Positions 32,147-41,747 of a DNA stretch of 64,000 bases are shown piece after piece. Each line of letters opens with the position of its first letter. Position 1 is the first letter of the stretch. The notes beneath the pieces are model-generated. The model searched no databases. It was not told the DNA's origin and was given only the letters and a program-made list of their open reading frames with translations. Source of the DNA: Halobaculum magnesiiphilum (GTDB lineage: Archaea > Halobacteriota > Halobacteria > Halobacteriales > Haloferacaceae); contig NZ_CP081958.1 in NCBI RefSeq assembly GCF_019823105.1, forward strand, positions 2,418,001 to 2,482,000, in the 5' to 3' direction. The position numbers and the translations under genes were made by a program.

Positions 32147-33121
32147 CTACTCCAGTCGGGCCACGTCGGCCAGCACCGCGCTGGCGGTCTCCTCGCCGCC
32201 GGCGCCGCGGCCGGAGATGGCGAGTCCGCCCGCGTACTCGTGGTCGATCTCGACGATGTTGCGCGTGCCCGTCACCGACAGCGTCCCGTTCTCCGGGACC
32301 AGCCGCGGGCCGACGCTGACGCCGTCGCGGGTCGCCTCGCCGACGAGCCGGACGGTCCGCCCGTCCTCGGCCGCCAGCTCCAGCGCGCTGCCCGGGATGT
32401 CGCGGATCCCCTCCACGTCGGCGTCCGCGAGCGTGACCGCGGCCTCGCGAAGCTCGTCGAGGGTGTCGCAGTCGGCCTCGCGCAACACGTTCGCCAGGAT
32501 GACGCACTTCAGCGCCGCGTCGGTTCCCTCCACGTCGAACGAGGGGTCCGCCTCCGCGACGCCCAGGTCCTGGGCCTCCGCGAGCACGTGGTCGTAGTCG
32601 AGGCCCTCGGCGGCCATCCGCGAGAGGACGAAGTTCGCCGTCCCGTTGAGCACGCCGCGAACCGCCGAGACGTGCTTCGCCCCGAGGTCGTCGACCGTCG
32701 CGCACACCGGGATGGCGCCGCCGACGGTCGCCTCGAAGTACACCTCGCCCGCGGAGTCGGCCTCCAGCGCGCGCACCTCGGCGTAGCGCTCGGCGACCGG
32801 CCCCTTGTTCGCGAGCACGACGTGCTTGTCGCGCTCCAGCGCGGTGCGCACGTGCGAGAAGCCGGGCTCGGCGTCGCCCAGCGTCGTCGGGGTCGCCTCC
32901 ACGAGCACGTCGTACTCGGCCGCGAGCGCGTCGCCCGGCGAGGCGCCGCCGAGGGCCTCCCCGGCGTCCTTGCGCGCGAGCGCGGTCTCCACGTCGACGC
33001 CGTCGGGGTCGACGACCGCCGACGACGAGTCCGCCAGCGCGGTCACCTCGTTGTCGTACTGGGGGGCCAACTCCGCGACCGCCCGGCCGACCGCGCCGGC
33101 GCCGAGAACACAGAGCCTCAT
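32147..33121 (-). CDS. hom: Homoserine dehydrogenase
   Basis: The 324-aa protein is a stand-alone homoserine dehydrogenase, without the aspartokinase part found in fused enzymes. It begins LCVLGAGAVGRAVAELAP (NAD(P) site), has NKGPVAERY near residue 104 and the substrate-domain hallmark RGVLNGTANFVLS. It reduces aspartate semialdehyde to homoserine for threonine, isoleucine and methionine synthesis. Its ATG overlaps the stop of the ACT-domain gene, which suggests the ACT protein supplies the amino-acid-sensing part that this enzyme lacks. Confidence 0.93.
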   Translation of the reverse strand: MRLCVLGAGAVGRAVAELAPQYDNEVTALADSSSAVVDPDGVDVETALARKDAGEALGGASPGDALAAEYDVLVEATPTTLGDAEPGFSHVRTALERDKHVVLANKGPVAERYAEVRALEADSAGEVYFEATVGGAIPVCATVDDLGAKHVSAVRGVLNGTANFVLSRMAAEGLDYDHVLAEAQDLGVAEADPSFDVEGTDAALKCVILANVLREADCDTLDELREAAVTLADADVEGIRDIPGSALELAAEDGRTVRLVGEATRDGVSVGPRLVPENGTLSVTGTRNIVEIDHEYAGGLAISGRGAGGEETASAVLADVARLE

Positions 33122-33750
33122 CGGCGGCCCTCCAGCGGGGCGATCACGTCGATGTCCTTCTCGGCGGCGACCTCCCGGACCGTCTCGATCACGCTGGCGG
33201 TCTCGCCGGCGTGTGCCCGCAGGCGAAGCCGGGCGCTGGAGTGCGCCGACGACCCGGCGCCCGCCGGCGCCGACAGGTCGATGTCGGCCACGGACGCCCC
33301 CGAGCAGTCCTGGATCCGCTTGAGCGTGTCCGACAGGTCCGTGTCCACGAGGTGGCCCACGAGGACGACCGTCACCTCGTCGCCGTACTCCTCGGCGTCG
33401 GCCTGGATCACGTTGACGCCGCGCTCCCGGAGGTCCTCGAGGATCCCCTCGAACCGGTCGGGCGGACACTCGATGTCGACCTCGACGGGGATGCGTCCCC
33501 GCGGGGTGAGGCTCCCGCGCTCGTGGAAAATCGACAGCAGGTTCGCGCCGTTATCGGCGATGGGTTTCAGCGCCCCGAGCAGCTGCCCCGGCTCGTCGAC
33601 CAGTTCGAGCCGGATCGTGTGCGCCTGCAGCTCCGTCTCGTGGCCGCCGTCCGTCTCCGCCGCGGCGTCGTCGCCGTCGGTCTCGGCACCGTCGGCGTCG
33701 GCCGCGTCCACCGGCTGCTCGTCGGGGGCTGGCGTCGACTCCGAGGGCAT
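33118..33750 (-). CDS. ACT-domain regulatory protein paired with homoserine dehydrogenase
   Basis: The 210-aa protein starts with a 40-residue acidic, probably disordered segment. An ACT domain follows (AHTIRLELVDEPGQLLGALKPIADNGANLLS), then a second ACT-like or ferredoxin-like half (VTVVLVGHL and later LRLRAHAGETASVIETVREVA). ACT domains bind amino acids and control biosynthetic enzymes. It overlaps the hom gene by 4 nt. I infer that it senses threonine or isoleucine and regulates Hom. Confidence 0.8.
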   Translation of the reverse strand: MPSESTPAPDEQPVDAADADGAETDGDDAAAETDGGHETELQAHTIRLELVDEPGQLLGALKPIADNGANLLSIFHERGSLTPRGRIPVEVDIECPPDRFEGILEDLRERGVNVIQADAEEYGDEVTVVLVGHLVDTDLSDTLKRIQDCSGASVADIDLSAPAGAGSSAHSSARLRLRAHAGETASVIETVREVAAEKDIDVIAPLEGRR

Positions 33751-33924
33751 CTATCTGGCCCTCCGTTCGTCCGCGCGCGTCCCCGTCGGCGCCGCGTCGT
33801 CGGCCGCCGCCGAGCGTGTTCCGTCGGGGGGTGTGGTCGTGGACCCGATAATTGTGATCGGCGTGCGGGGCTGGGTCGCTCGTTCGCAGCCGTCGCGCCG
33901 ACCGTGGGTCGTGCCACTTGGCAT
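33751..33924 (-). CDS. Possible 57-aa leader peptide of the ACT-hom operon
   Basis: A frame from ATG 33924 ends on the base before the ACT-protein start (TAG then ATG). It contains TPITIIGSTTTPPDGT, a cluster of Thr and Ile, the end products of the pathway controlled by this operon. A ggcttatc box lies about 29 nt before the ATG (33950-33957), the spacing for a leaderless transcript that would begin at this codon. The rest of the peptide is Arg/Ala-rich. It could be a leader peptide acting by translation-coupled control, or a fortuitous frame in the 5' leader. Confidence 0.35.
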   Translation of the reverse strand: MPSGTTHGRRDGCERATQPRTPITIIGSTTTPPDGTRSAAADDAAPTGTRADERRAR

Positions 33925-33949
33925 AGTTGTCCTGTGTAGACGGGGAGGT

Positions 33950-33957
33950 GATAAGCC
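33950..33957 (-). promoter_or_regulatory. TATA-like box upstream of the ACT-hom operon
   Basis: The minus strand reads ggcttatc in a GC-rich setting, centred about 29 nt before ATG 33924. This is the usual box position for leaderless haloarchaeal transcripts and places the operon's transcription start at the short peptide rather than at the ACT gene. Confidence 0.45.
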
Positions 33958-34125
33958 TTCCACCGTGGCGATGCTTGCCAGTGTCCGAACGATCCTGTGA
34001 GATCTCCGACGGTCTCTCGGCGGATCGAGGGTCTCGCCGACGGTTCGTCGGTCGCGCCGACGGTTCCTCCGCCGCCGCCGCTCGCGGGAAGCCGGCGGGA
34101 GAACGCAAAGAGAGACGGAGAGGGA

Positions 34126-34142
34126 CCGACCGCGGCGGTCGG
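34126..34142 (-). terminator. Hairpin after the EF-2 gene
   Basis: A perfect 8-bp inverted repeat, ccgaccgc and gcggtcgg around one base, begins 7 bases past the EF-2 stop. On the minus strand it is followed by a pyrimidine-rich run (tccctctccgtctctcttt). Archaeal termination depends mainly on T-rich tracts, so the pair is a likely terminator for fusA. Confidence 0.45.
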
Positions 34143-34149
34143 CGCTAGC

Positions 34150-36342
34150 TCAGATGTAGTCGATCGACTGCGGCAGCTCGAGCTTCATGCCCTTGCGCTC
34201 GCGGATCTCCATGATCTTCTCGCGCTGGAGGTTGTCCACGAGTACGCGAAAGCCCGCGTTCTCCGTGTTCCAGGAGGCGCGGCCCTCGGTGGCCGAGCGG
34301 ATGTCGCTGGAGAAGCCGATCATCTCCTCGACGGGCGCGATGCCCTCGATGACCATGAGGTCGCCCTCCTGGTACATGTCGTCGACGCGGCCGCGGCGGC
34401 CCTGGATCTCGCCGGAGGCGTCGCCCATGTGCTCGCTGGGCACGTCGATGCGGACGTCCTGGATCGGCTCCAGGAGGCGCACCTCGCCGTCGATGAGCGC
34501 GCGATGGACGGCGTCGCGGACGGCGGGGATGACCTGCGCCGGACCGCGGTGGATGGTGTCCTCGTGCAGCCGCGCGTCGTGCAGGCGAAGCAGCGCGCCC
34601 TGCACGGGCTCGGCGGCGAGGGGACCGTCGTCGAGCGCCTCCTCGAGGCCCTCGATGACCAGCTCCATCGTCTCGTTCAGGTGCTGGATCCCCTTCGTGT
34701 CGTCGATGAGGATGTTCGTCCCGTGGATGTGCTCGACGTTCTGGGACGTGTCCTTGTCCATGCCGGCCTCCTGCAGCGCCTCGCGGCGCTCCAGCTCGGG
34801 CATGCTCATCGACGCCTCGCCGAGCTGGATCGTCTCGACGATGTCGTCGGCCAGCGGCTCGACGGTGATGTAGAACTTGTTGTGGCGGTTCGGCGAGACG
34901 CCCTCGACCTCGCGGGAGGCCTCCTGCGGCTGCTCGCGGTAGACCACGATGGGCTCGCCGGTCTGGACCGGGATGCCCTGGTTCTTCTGGATGCGCTGGG
35001 TGATGACCTCGAGGTGGAGCTCGCCCTGCCCGGAGATGAGGTGCTCGCCGGTGTCCTCGTTGATCTCCACGCGGATGGTCGGGTCCTCCTTGGCGACCTG
35101 CTGGAGCGTCTTGATGAGCTTCGGCAGGTCGTCCATCGACTTCGCCTCCACGCTCTTGGTGATGACCGGCTCGGAGATGTGCTCGATCGACTCGAACGGC
35201 GTCATCTCCTTGTCGGAGATCGTAGAGCCCGCGATGGCGTCCTTCAGGCCGGTGACGGCCGCGATGTTCCCGGCGGGGACGCCGCGGTCGAGCTCCTCGC
35301 GCTCGCCGCCCATGTAGATCCCGACCGACTGGACGCGGTTCTTGCCCGCGGTGCCGGAGACGTACAGCTCCTGGCCCTTCTCGAGCGTGCCCGAGAAGAC
35401 GCGGCCCGTCGCGATCTCGCCGGCGTGGGGGTCCATCCCGATGTCGGTCGCCATGAACACGATGTCGCCGTCGCGGTTGACCGTCCGCATGTCCTCGGCG
35501 ATGTCGGACTCGTCGTCGCCGCGCCAGATGCGCGGGATACGGAACGGCTGCGCCTTCAGCGGGTTCGGGAAGTGCTCGGCGACCATGTCGAGCACGACGT
35601 CCGAAAGCGGCGTCCGCTCGTGGAGCTCCTGGCGCTTGTGGTCCTGCTCAAGCTCGATGATGTCCGCGAACGACATGCCGGTGCGCTGCATCGACGGGAG
35701 CGAGACGCCCCACTTGTACAGCGCCGAGCCGAACCCGACGGTGCCCTCCTCGACGGAGACCGTCCAGTCCTCGTCGATGTCGTCCATCTCCTCGGTCATC
35801 CCGCGGATGAGCTCGTTCACGTCCGCGATGACGTCCTGGAGACGCTGCTGCATCTCCTCGGGCCCCTCCTGGAGCTCGGAGATGAGGCGGTCGACCTTGT
35901 TGATGAACAGCGCCGGCTTGACGCCCTCGCGGAGCGCCTGCCGGACGACCGTCTCCGTCTGGGGCATCGCGCCCTCGACGGCGTCGACCACGACGAGCGC
36001 GCCGTCGACGGCGCGCATCGCGCGGGTCACGTCCCCGCCGAAGTCGACGTGGCCCGGCGTGTCGATGAGGTTGATGAGATGGTTGTCCTCCTCGTACTCG
36101 TGGGTCATCGAGACGTTCGCCGCGTCGATGGTGATCCCGCGCTCCTGCTCGTCCTCCTCGGTGTCCATCACGAGCTGGGTCGCCTCGTCGGCGTCGGCGA
36201 TCATGCCCGCGCCCGCGAGCAGGTTGTCCGTCAGTGTCGTCTTCCCGTGGTCGACGTGAGCAGCGATGGCGATGTTCCGGATCTGCTCCGGCTCGTCCAT
36301 CAGTTCCTCACATTCCTGTACGATTTTCTTTCGTCGGCCCAT
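34150..36342 (-). CDS. fusA: Translation elongation factor EF-2
   Basis: The 730-aa protein has full EF-2 length with [11 protein letters not shown] (G1), RGITIDAA (G2), [12 protein letters not shown] (G3) and NKVDR (G4). Near the C-terminus it has [18 protein letters not shown], the loop that carries the diphthamide-modified histidine. It drives translocation on the ribosome. An AT-rich box lies about 25-33 nt before the ATG. In this window fusA is separated from rps7 by several unrelated genes, whereas the two are often close in other haloarchaea. Confidence 0.97.
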   Translation of the reverse strand: MGRRKKIVQECEELMDEPEQIRNIAIAAHVDHGKTTLTDNLLAGAGMIADADEATQLVMDTEEDEQERGITIDAANVSMTHEYEEDNHLINLIDTPGHVDFGGDVTRAMRAVDGALVVVDAVEGAMPQTETVVRQALREGVKPALFINKVDRLISELQEGPEEMQQRLQDVIADVNELIRGMTEEMDDIDEDWTVSVEEGTVGFGSALYKWGVSLPSMQRTGMSFADIIELEQDHKRQELHERTPLSDVVLDMVAEHFPNPLKAQPFRIPRIWRGDDESDIAEDMRTVNRDGDIVFMATDIGMDPHAGEIATGRVFSGTLEKGQELYVSGTAGKNRVQSVGIYMGGEREELDRGVPAGNIAAVTGLKDAIAGSTISDKEMTPFESIEHISEPVITKSVEAKSMDDLPKLIKTLQQVAKEDPTIRVEINEDTGEHLISGQGELHLEVITQRIQKNQGIPVQTGEPIVVYREQPQEASREVEGVSPNRHNKFYITVEPLADDIVETIQLGEASMSMPELERREALQEAGMDKDTSQNVEHIHGTNILIDDTKGIQHLNETMELVIEGLEEALDDGPLAAEPVQGALLRLHDARLHEDTIHRGPAQVIPAVRDAVHRALIDGEVRLLEPIQDVRIDVPSEHMGDASGEIQGRRGRVDDMYQEGDLMVIEGIAPVEEMIGFSSDIRSATEGRASWNTENAGFRVLVDNLQREKIMEIRERKGMKLELPQSIDYI

Positions 36343-36366
36343 TACCGACCGGTATTCTCCGCCCGG

Positions 36367-36375
36367 TCAAAAGGG
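36367..36375 (-). promoter_or_regulatory. TATA-like box of fusA
   Basis: The minus strand reads cccttttga 25-33 nt before the EF-2 start codon, the position expected for a leaderless transcript. The 166-bp gap up to 36508 is shared with the divergent metalloprotease-like gene. Confidence 0.4.
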
Positions 36376-36508
36376 TAGTGCTTTGCCGGCGCCGAAACCT
36401 CCGAATCCGGGGGCCACACCGCGTGGTACGCCGTCTCGTGGATCGGCTCACAGCCGGGGCCGAACCGGCACAAGAGTCAAACCGGTACACCCCGTGCCAA
36501 CACTACAC

Positions 36509-37273
36509 ATGGACATCCGAGTCCGCGGCGCCGTCCCGCCCGACCCCTTTCTCGGGGCGGCAACGCTCTTCGAGACCGAACACGACCTCTCGCTCCCGGT
36601 CGAGGTCCAGGTTCGCGACAACCCCGAGGAACGAACGTGGGCGGCCCACTACGACGACCGCCACGTCCTCAACATCTCCCGGAAGGCGGCGACCTCGGCG
36701 ATGGCGCGCGAGCTCGCCCTCCACGAGCTGTCGCACATGGCCCGGTACGAGGAGCCCCACCCCTCGCACCACCAGTCGACCGACGAGGCGCTGTTTCTCG
36801 CGCTGTCGGGGTCGTCGGTCGAGCGACGGAAGGTCCACCACTGCTACCAGATCGCGAACCACATGAAGGACGTGTACGCCGACGACATCACCCTCTCGGT
36901 CGGTCCGGGCGGGAAGCTCGTCACCTTCTTCGAGTCGCAGCTGGCCGCCGCGATCGCGGACCGTCCGCGCGATCACCCCCACCCGGACTCACAGCGAATG
37001 ACGCCCGGCTCGGACCCGGACATCACGGCCGTCAACGCCGCGTTCGCGCTCGCGATGTGCGAGCGGCACGGGCTCGTCGGCGACGGGCACCGCCTGTACG
37101 ACCTGGTTCACGCGGCCGCGGACGACGCCCCGGCGGTCGACGTGCAGGGATTCACGCGGCTGTTCCGGTCGCTCGCGGCCGACCCTTCGGAGTCGGAGTA
37201 CCGGAAGGCGCTGGTCGACGCCGCCCGGCTGTACGCCGTCAACGCGGGCGGCGGATCCGCCGCGGCCGACTGA
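36509..37273 (+). CDS. DUF5781-like protein with HExxH motif
   Basis: The ATG at 36509 begins an acidic 254-aa protein. Its middle has LALHELSHMARYEEPHPSHH (about residues 72-91), a HExxH zinc-protease-like motif followed by further histidines. No signal peptide or membrane span is present, so it acts inside the cell. It resembles a conserved archaeal family (DUF5781) whose activity has not, to my knowledge, been shown. It is divergent from fusA and stands alone. Confidence 0.65.
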   Translation: MDIRVRGAVPPDPFLGAATLFETEHDLSLPVEVQVRDNPEERTWAAHYDDRHVLNISRKAATSAMARELALHELSHMARYEEPHPSHHQSTDEALFLALSGSSVERRKVHHCYQIANHMKDVYADDITLSVGPGGKLVTFFESQLAAAIADRPRDHPHPDSQRMTPGSDPDITAVNAAFALAMCERHGLVGDGHRLYDLVHAAADDAPAVDVQGFTRLFRSLAADPSESEYRKALVDAARLYAVNAGGGSAAAD

Positions 37274-37401
37274 TCACCAGCGCCGGCGTACCGCCGGGCA
37301 GCACCGCGCGAGGGACCCCGCCTGGCCGGGGCGTTCCACGGGCCGTCGACCACGGGGACCGGGTGGCTCGCGAGCCGGACGGGCGCGGCCCATCGCCCGT
37401 G

Positions 37402-37437
37402 GTCCCGCTGGTGCCGGCTTCGTATTTGAACGCTCGC
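37402..37437 (-). repeat. 36-bp dispersed repeat, copy A
   Basis: This stretch matches a segment at 54547-54582 in inverted orientation at 32 of 36 positions; the core on the minus strand reads gcgttcaaatacgaagccgg. It lies in the gap between two convergent genes. The two sites share no coding context, so the conservation is not explained by a protein. It may be a mobile or regulatory element, or a promoter-like motif. Confidence 0.55.
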
Positions 37438-37468
37438 CCGCCGTGACCGGCCGGCATCGCCGGGCGCG

Positions 37469-38098
37469 TCACACCGATCCGTCGGGGTACCGAACCGGTG
37501 TTCGGGCGCCGTCGGCCGCGCGCCACTCCTCGCGACTCACCGAGAACCGGTGGTGGTCGGCGGGCTCGTCGTACCGGCCGGCGTGATTGCGGAGGAGGCC
37601 CTCGTAGCGCCCGCCGTGGCGGTCGACGTACCGTTCGACGGCGCGGCGGGATCGCTCGTTGTCGCCGTGGATCGGGACCGCGGCGACGCCCACGTCCAGT
37701 CGGTCGAACGCCACCGCCAGCAGCGCGTCGGCGCGCTCGCCCGAGTAGCCCCTCCCCCAGAACGGCTTTCGCAGCCAGATCGCGAGCAGCGCGAGGTCGC
37801 GGTCCCACCGGCAGATGAGCCCGGCCGTCCCGGCGAACTCGCCGGCGCCCGGCTCGTCGCCCCGCGGACGGACGACCCACTCCGCCCGCTCGCGCTCCTC
37901 CCACTGTCGCTCGAACTCGGCGAGGCGGTCCTCGGCGCCGGCGAGCGTGTCGAGCGGCGACCACGGGAGGTACTCCGTCTCCTCGTCGATCGTCGGGCTG
38001 TCGTCGGATGCGGCGTCGTACAGCGCTCGCGCGGAGACGCGCTCGCGCGAGCACCGTTCGAGCCGCAGGCGCTCCGTCTCGATGACCTCCGGGAACAC
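37469..38098 (-). CDS. GNAT-family N-acetyltransferase (RimJ/RimL-like)
   Basis: The start is set at GTG 38098, giving FPEVIETERLRLER, the usual beginning of RimJ/RimL-type acetyltransferases; the longer frame upstream is antisense to the HAD gene. The 209-aa protein has the acetyl-CoA site region RKPFWGRGYSGERADAL and DNERSRRAVERY. It may acetylate the N-terminus of a ribosomal or other protein, or a small molecule. The C-terminus has a short tail past the fold. Confidence 0.8.
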   Translation of the reverse strand: MFPEVIETERLRLERCSRERVSARALYDAASDDSPTIDEETEYLPWSPLDTLAGAEDRLAEFERQWEERERAEWVVRPRGDEPGAGEFAGTAGLICRWDRDLALLAIWLRKPFWGRGYSGERADALLAVAFDRLDVGVAAVPIHGDNERSRRAVERYVDRHGGRYEGLLRNHAGRYDEPADHHRFSVSREEWRAADGARTPVRYPDGSV

Positions 38099-38263
38099 GT
38101 CCCCGGCGTCGCCGGCCGTGGACAAAGCCGTTCCCCCGGTTCGACACCGCGTCGCGAACGCGGCTCGGCGGCTCGGCGCCACCGCCGACGCTCGGGACTG
38201 CTCCGTCGGCACGACCGATCGACACGACCGAACACCTATGCGGCGGGGGGCCGAGCGCCCGAC

Positions 38264-38986
38264 ATGGCCGTCGACGCCGTGTTGTTCGATCTGGACGACA
38301 CCCTCTACCCGTACGATCCGTGCAACGAGGCGGGCACGCGCGCCGCCTTCGAGACGTACCGCGACCGCGGCGGCGACCTCGACGCCGAGGCGTTCGAGGC
38401 GCGACGCGCCCGCGCTCGCCGCGCGACGAAACGCGAGGTCCCCGCGACCGCCAGCAGCCACAGCCGCCACATCTACTACACGCGGCTGGTCGCCGACCTC
38501 CCGGGCCCGTTCGACGCCGACCTCGCCCGTGCGCTGGGCGACGCCTACTGGGACGCGTACCTCGCGGAGATGGCGGCGTTCGATGACGCCCTCGACACGC
38601 TCGCGACGCTCCGCGAGGCGAACGTCGACGTGGCGGTCGTGACGAACCTCACGACGCACGTCCAACTGCGCAAGCTCGCGGAACTCGGCGTCGACGCGCA
38701 CCTCGACGCGTTCGTCACCAGCGAGGAGGTCGGCCGCGAGAAGCCCGCCGCGCCCGTGTTCACCGCGGCGCTGGCGAGACTCGACCGGGCACCGTCGGAG
38801 GCGCTCGTCGTCGGCAACTCCCCCGCCAACGACATCGAGGGCGGCAACGCGCTCGGCATGGAGACGGCGCTGTTCAACGGACCCGAGGAGGGCGAGGACG
38901 TAGGGGACGCCGGCGACCCGGACAGTCTCCGGACGCCGGACCATCGCCTCGACTCCCTGACCGCGGTGACGGAGGTGGCGCTGTGA
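38264..38986 (+). CDS. HAD-superfamily hydrolase
   Basis: The 240-aa protein has the HAD motifs: [12 protein letters not shown] (nucleophile Asp), VVTNLT (motif II), a Lys in [10 protein letters not shown], and [13 protein letters not shown] (metal-binding Asp). A helical cap lies between the first and second. It probably dephosphorylates a small sugar phosphate or similar compound. Its last codon overlaps the start of the aldolase gene (GTGA), so the two may act on related substrates. Confidence 0.85.
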   Translation: MAVDAVLFDLDDTLYPYDPCNEAGTRAAFETYRDRGGDLDAEAFEARRARARRATKREVPATASSHSRHIYYTRLVADLPGPFDADLARALGDAYWDAYLAEMAAFDDALDTLATLREANVDVAVVTNLTTHVQLRKLAELGVDAHLDAFVTSEEVGREKPAAPVFTAALARLDRAPSEALVVGNSPANDIEGGNALGMETALFNGPEEGEDVGDAGDPDSLRTPDHRLDSLTAVTEVAL

Positions 38987-39639
38987 GCGACGACGCGAGC
39001 CCGTCGGTCCTCCGCGAGGCCCGCGAGGCCGTGGTCGAGCACGCTCCCGAGCTCGCGCGGCTCACGCCCGGGCGCACCGGGAACCTCAGCGTCCGCGACG
39101 GCGACCGCTTCGCCGTCACGCCGACGGGAGTCGCCTACGACGCGTTCGACACCGGGGACGTTCCGGTGGTCGACCTCGACGGCGAGCGCGTCGCCGGGCG
39201 GATGAAACCCTCCAGCGAGGTGCCGATGCACCGACACATCTACCGCGGCTACGGCTCCGACGCCATCGTCCACACCCACTCGCCGTGGGCGACGTCGATG
39301 GCCGTGCTCCACCGGGAGCTGCCCCCGATCCACTACATGATCGTCACGGTCGGCAAGCGCGTCCCCGTCGCCGAGTACGCCCCCTACGGCACCGAGGAAC
39401 TAGCCGCGAACGTCGTCGCCGCCATGGAGGAGGCGAACGCGACGGCCTCCTTCATCGAGAACCACGGCCTCGTCGTCACCGCCGACGACATCGAGACCGC
39501 CCTGGAGCACACCACCCACGTCGAGGACCTCTCGCGGCTGTACCTCCAGTCGTCGGCCGTCGGCGAGCCGACCGAACTGCCCGAGGCGGAGCTCGACACC
39601 GCCATCGAACAGTTCGAGGGCTACGGACAGGGCGACTGA
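38983..39639 (+). CDS. Class II aldolase/adducin-family protein
   Basis: The 218-aa protein has class II aldolase features: [21 protein letters not shown], a phosphate-binding KPSSEVPMH, the metal histidines in [12 protein letters not shown], and a third in [11 protein letters not shown]. Family members include fuculose- and ribulose-phosphate aldolases. It is translated from a GTG within the stop of the HAD gene. The pairing suggests a small salvage route for a sugar phosphate. The specific substrate is not readable. Confidence 0.83.
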   Translation: MSDDASPSVLREAREAVVEHAPELARLTPGRTGNLSVRDGDRFAVTPTGVAYDAFDTGDVPVVDLDGERVAGRMKPSSEVPMHRHIYRGYGSDAIVHTHSPWATSMAVLHRELPPIHYMIVTVGKRVPVAEYAPYGTEELAANVVAAMEEANATASFIENHGLVVTADDIETALEHTTHVEDLSRLYLQSSAVGEPTELPEAELDTAIEQFEGYGQGD

Positions 39640-39776
39640 CCGTCGCCAATCGGTCGCCGCCGGCGTCGCCGCGATCGGTCGCCGATGGCGTCGCCGTGGC
39701 GTCTCGGCGTCTCCACAGCCGGATGCGACTCCTCCCCTCGGTAAGGACTATGCGCACGGACGCCGTATCATCCCCC

Positions 39777-39926
39777 ATGCCGCCGGCGAGCGTACTCACC
39801 TGCGACGGCTGCGGCTTCGAGGCACCGACGGGGGACGACGCGTGGGAGCACGTCACCGATCCGAGGCTCGGGAGACTCACCCGGTGTCCCGAGTGCGGGA
39901 GCACGAACGTTCACAACCGTGGCTGA
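39777..39926 (+). CDS. Small zinc-ribbon protein
   Basis: The 49-aa frame has CDGCGFEAP and CPECGSTN, a compact zinc ribbon common in haloarchaeal small proteins. An in-frame ATG at 39750 would add nine residues, and either start could be right. No membrane span is present. The function is unknown. Confidence 0.6.
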   Translation: MPPASVLTCDGCGFEAPTGDDAWEHVTDPRLGRLTRCPECGSTNVHNRG

Positions 39927-40025
39927 CCCGGCGACCGTCGACCGGTGATCGCTCGGCGCGATCCCGTCGCGTCGACTCCCGGGACAGCCGAAACGACAAA
40001 GTAGTCAGAATGTAATCTCGGAATC

Positions 40026-40361
40026 ATGTCCGAGGACGCTCGCGTGTCGCCGGAGACGTACGACACGTGGTTCGAACTCCTCGCCGACGAACTTCGGCGA
40101 CGGCTCCTCTTCGAGTTGGCGGACCGGTCGTCCTCGGGGGCCATCGTGTCGGTCCCCGACGACATCGTCAGACCGAACGAGGACGCCGACACGTTGTCGG
40201 TCCACCTCCGCCACGTCCACCTCCCGAAGCTCGCCGACTCGAACGTCATCGACTGGAACCGAGACGCGGGGACCGTCTCTCAGGGCCTCGCGTTCGACCG
40301 GATCCGACCGGTCATCCGGTCGGTCCGATCGATCGACGACATCGGTCGACCCGAGCGCTGA
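40026..40361 (+). CDS. Haloarchaeal winged-helix protein (DUF7344-like)
   Basis: The 111-aa protein contains FELLADELRRRLLFELAD, then an insert and LSVHLRHVHLPKLADSNVIDWNRD, matching the haloarchaeal winged-helix family often labelled DUF7344. It is a likely transcription regulator. It sits alone downstream of the small zinc-ribbon gene and converges on rps7. Confidence 0.7.
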   Translation: MSEDARVSPETYDTWFELLADELRRRLLFELADRSSSGAIVSVPDDIVRPNEDADTLSVHLRHVHLPKLADSNVIDWNRDAGTVSQGLAFDRIRPVIRSVRSIDDIGRPER

Positions 40362-40453
40362 GCACGCGGCGAACGCCGTCGCTCGCGGTCGGCGATCGGA
40401 ACGAACGCGAGAAACGCCGCGGGGGCGCCGCGATCGTCGGTGCCGTGGCGCGG

Positions 40454-41092
40454 TTAGCGCGCGGCGGCGGCGACGCGTTCCGTCTCCTCCTTCTGGGAGA
40501 TGGAGTACGTCTGCACGTCGTAGCGGGCGGCGCCGATGAGCTGGTCGGCGAGCGCGTCGGCGGCGCTGGTCGTCGTCTTGTAGCTGGCGCCCTGGACGCC
40601 CGCGGCGATGAACTTCAGCGACTGGTCGACGCGGCGCTGGGGGGCCACGTCGACGGCCTTCGGGACGGAGATGCCGCCGTACTTCAGTCGGACGGTCTCC
40701 TCGCGCGGGGCGGCGTTCTCGACGGCCTCGACGAGCACCTGCACCGGGTTGTCCTCGGTGCGCGAGTGGATCGTGTCGAAGGCGTCGCGGACGATGCGCT
40801 GAGCCTGCTGCTTCTTGCCGGTGTTCTCCTCGGTCTGCATCAGACGGTTGATGAGCCGCTCGACGAGGGAGATCTCGGACTTCTGGAACTGCTTGGACGC
40901 GTGACGCCCCTGCGTGTGCGCGATGGGGGTCACGTTCATGTACTTCCGGGTGGACGGGTCGGAGTACTCGATCTCCGAGACGTCCCACTCGCCGAACAGC
41001 AGGGCGTTCTCCGCGGCCTGCTCGGAGTCGGCGGGCGCGTCCGGGTCCGGTGCCTCGGCCTCGTCGTCGACGTCTTGTTCTGACTCGCTCAT
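40454..41092 (-). CDS. rps7: Small ribosomal subunit protein uS7
   Basis: The 212-aa protein has an acidic N-terminal extension of about 40 residues typical of haloarchaea, then the uS7 core with NPVQVLVEAVENAAPREE and ISVPKAVDVAPQRRVDQSL. It assembles the head of the 30S subunit. The ATG and the rps12 stop overlap, so the two genes are co-translated. Confidence 0.97.
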   Translation of the reverse strand: MSESEQDVDDEAEAPDPDAPADSEQAAENALLFGEWDVSEIEYSDPSTRKYMNVTPIAHTQGRHASKQFQKSEISLVERLINRLMQTEENTGKKQQAQRIVRDAFDTIHSRTEDNPVQVLVEAVENAAPREETVRLKYGGISVPKAVDVAPQRRVDQSLKFIAAGVQGASYKTTTSAADALADQLIGAARYDVQTYSISQKEETERVAAAAR

Positions 41093-41520
41093 TATCGGAC
41101 GGGCTTCTCCGCGTTGCCGCGAACGAGTTCGATCATCGACACGCCGTTCACCTTCTCGACCTTGTAGTTGACGCCGGAGAGGTCGCCCATGGCGCGACCC
41201 TTCGCGCCGCCGATCCCCGCGATGGTGACCTCGTCGTGCTCGTCGATGAACGAGATGGCGCCGTCGCCGGGACAGAACGCCGTGACCTGTTTCCCGTTCT
41301 TGATGAGCTGGACCCGGACGCACTTCCGGATCGCCGAGTTGGGCTGCTTCGCCTCGATGCCCACCTTCTCCAGGACGATACCGCGACCCTGGGGGGCGCC
41401 CTCGAGGGGGTCGGACTTCTCGGAGAGACCGCGCTCGCGTCGCGCGTACTCCGAGTCGGACCACCGCCGCTTCTGGCGGTCCTTCTTGAGCTTCCGCGCG
41501 GCGTATTTGCCGTTGGCCAT
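41092..41520 (-). CDS. rps12: Small ribosomal subunit protein uS12
   Basis: The 142-aa protein contains [19 protein letters not shown], the loop of the decoding centre, and [16 protein letters not shown]. The length is normal for archaea. A tacgtaaggg box (41546-41555) lies about 26-35 nt upstream, which marks a promoter here. A channel gene separates rps12 from the RNA polymerase genes, so it is probably transcribed from this promoter. Confidence 0.97.
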   Translation of the reverse strand: MANGKYAARKLKKDRQKRRWSDSEYARRERGLSEKSDPLEGAPQGRGIVLEKVGIEAKQPNSAIRKCVRVQLIKNGKQVTAFCPGDGAISFIDEHDEVTIAGIGGAKGRAMGDLSGVNYKVEKVNGVSMIELVRGNAEKPVR

Positions 41521-41545
41521 CGTACACCCCCGTTTTCGGCCGTGC

Positions 41546-41555
41546 TACGTAAGGG
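41546..41555 (-). promoter_or_regulatory. TATA-like box of rps12-rps7
   Basis: The minus strand reads cccttacgta 26-35 nt before the rps12 ATG, the position expected for a leaderless transcript. Bases 41556-41747 up to the channel gene hold no supportable gene. Confidence 0.4.
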
Positions 41556-41747
41556 TTCCCTTTCGATCTCGGCGAGACGGACGGAGAATCGATTAGCGGT
41601 GCCTCTCGCGGGATCTGAGCGCGTCTCGTGGTTGCCTCTCGCGGCCGTAGCGGCGGTTTCGGCGCGCGTCGGTCGCTCTCCGGGCGTCGCTGGTCGCCGC
41701 AGCGACGCGGCGACACCGAGCGGCCTCACCCTGGACTCGCGTTCCGT

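Noticed and set aside
33997-36378. 793-codon plus-strand open frame opposite EF-2
   Set aside because: It is antisense to fusA over its whole length and has the Leu/Val/Asp/Arg-rich composition produced by reading GC-rich coding DNA on the wrong strand.
37469-38944. Acetyltransferase read as a 491-aa protein
   Set aside because: The first 280 residues are antisense to the HAD hydrolase gene; the family's normal N-terminus starts at 38098.
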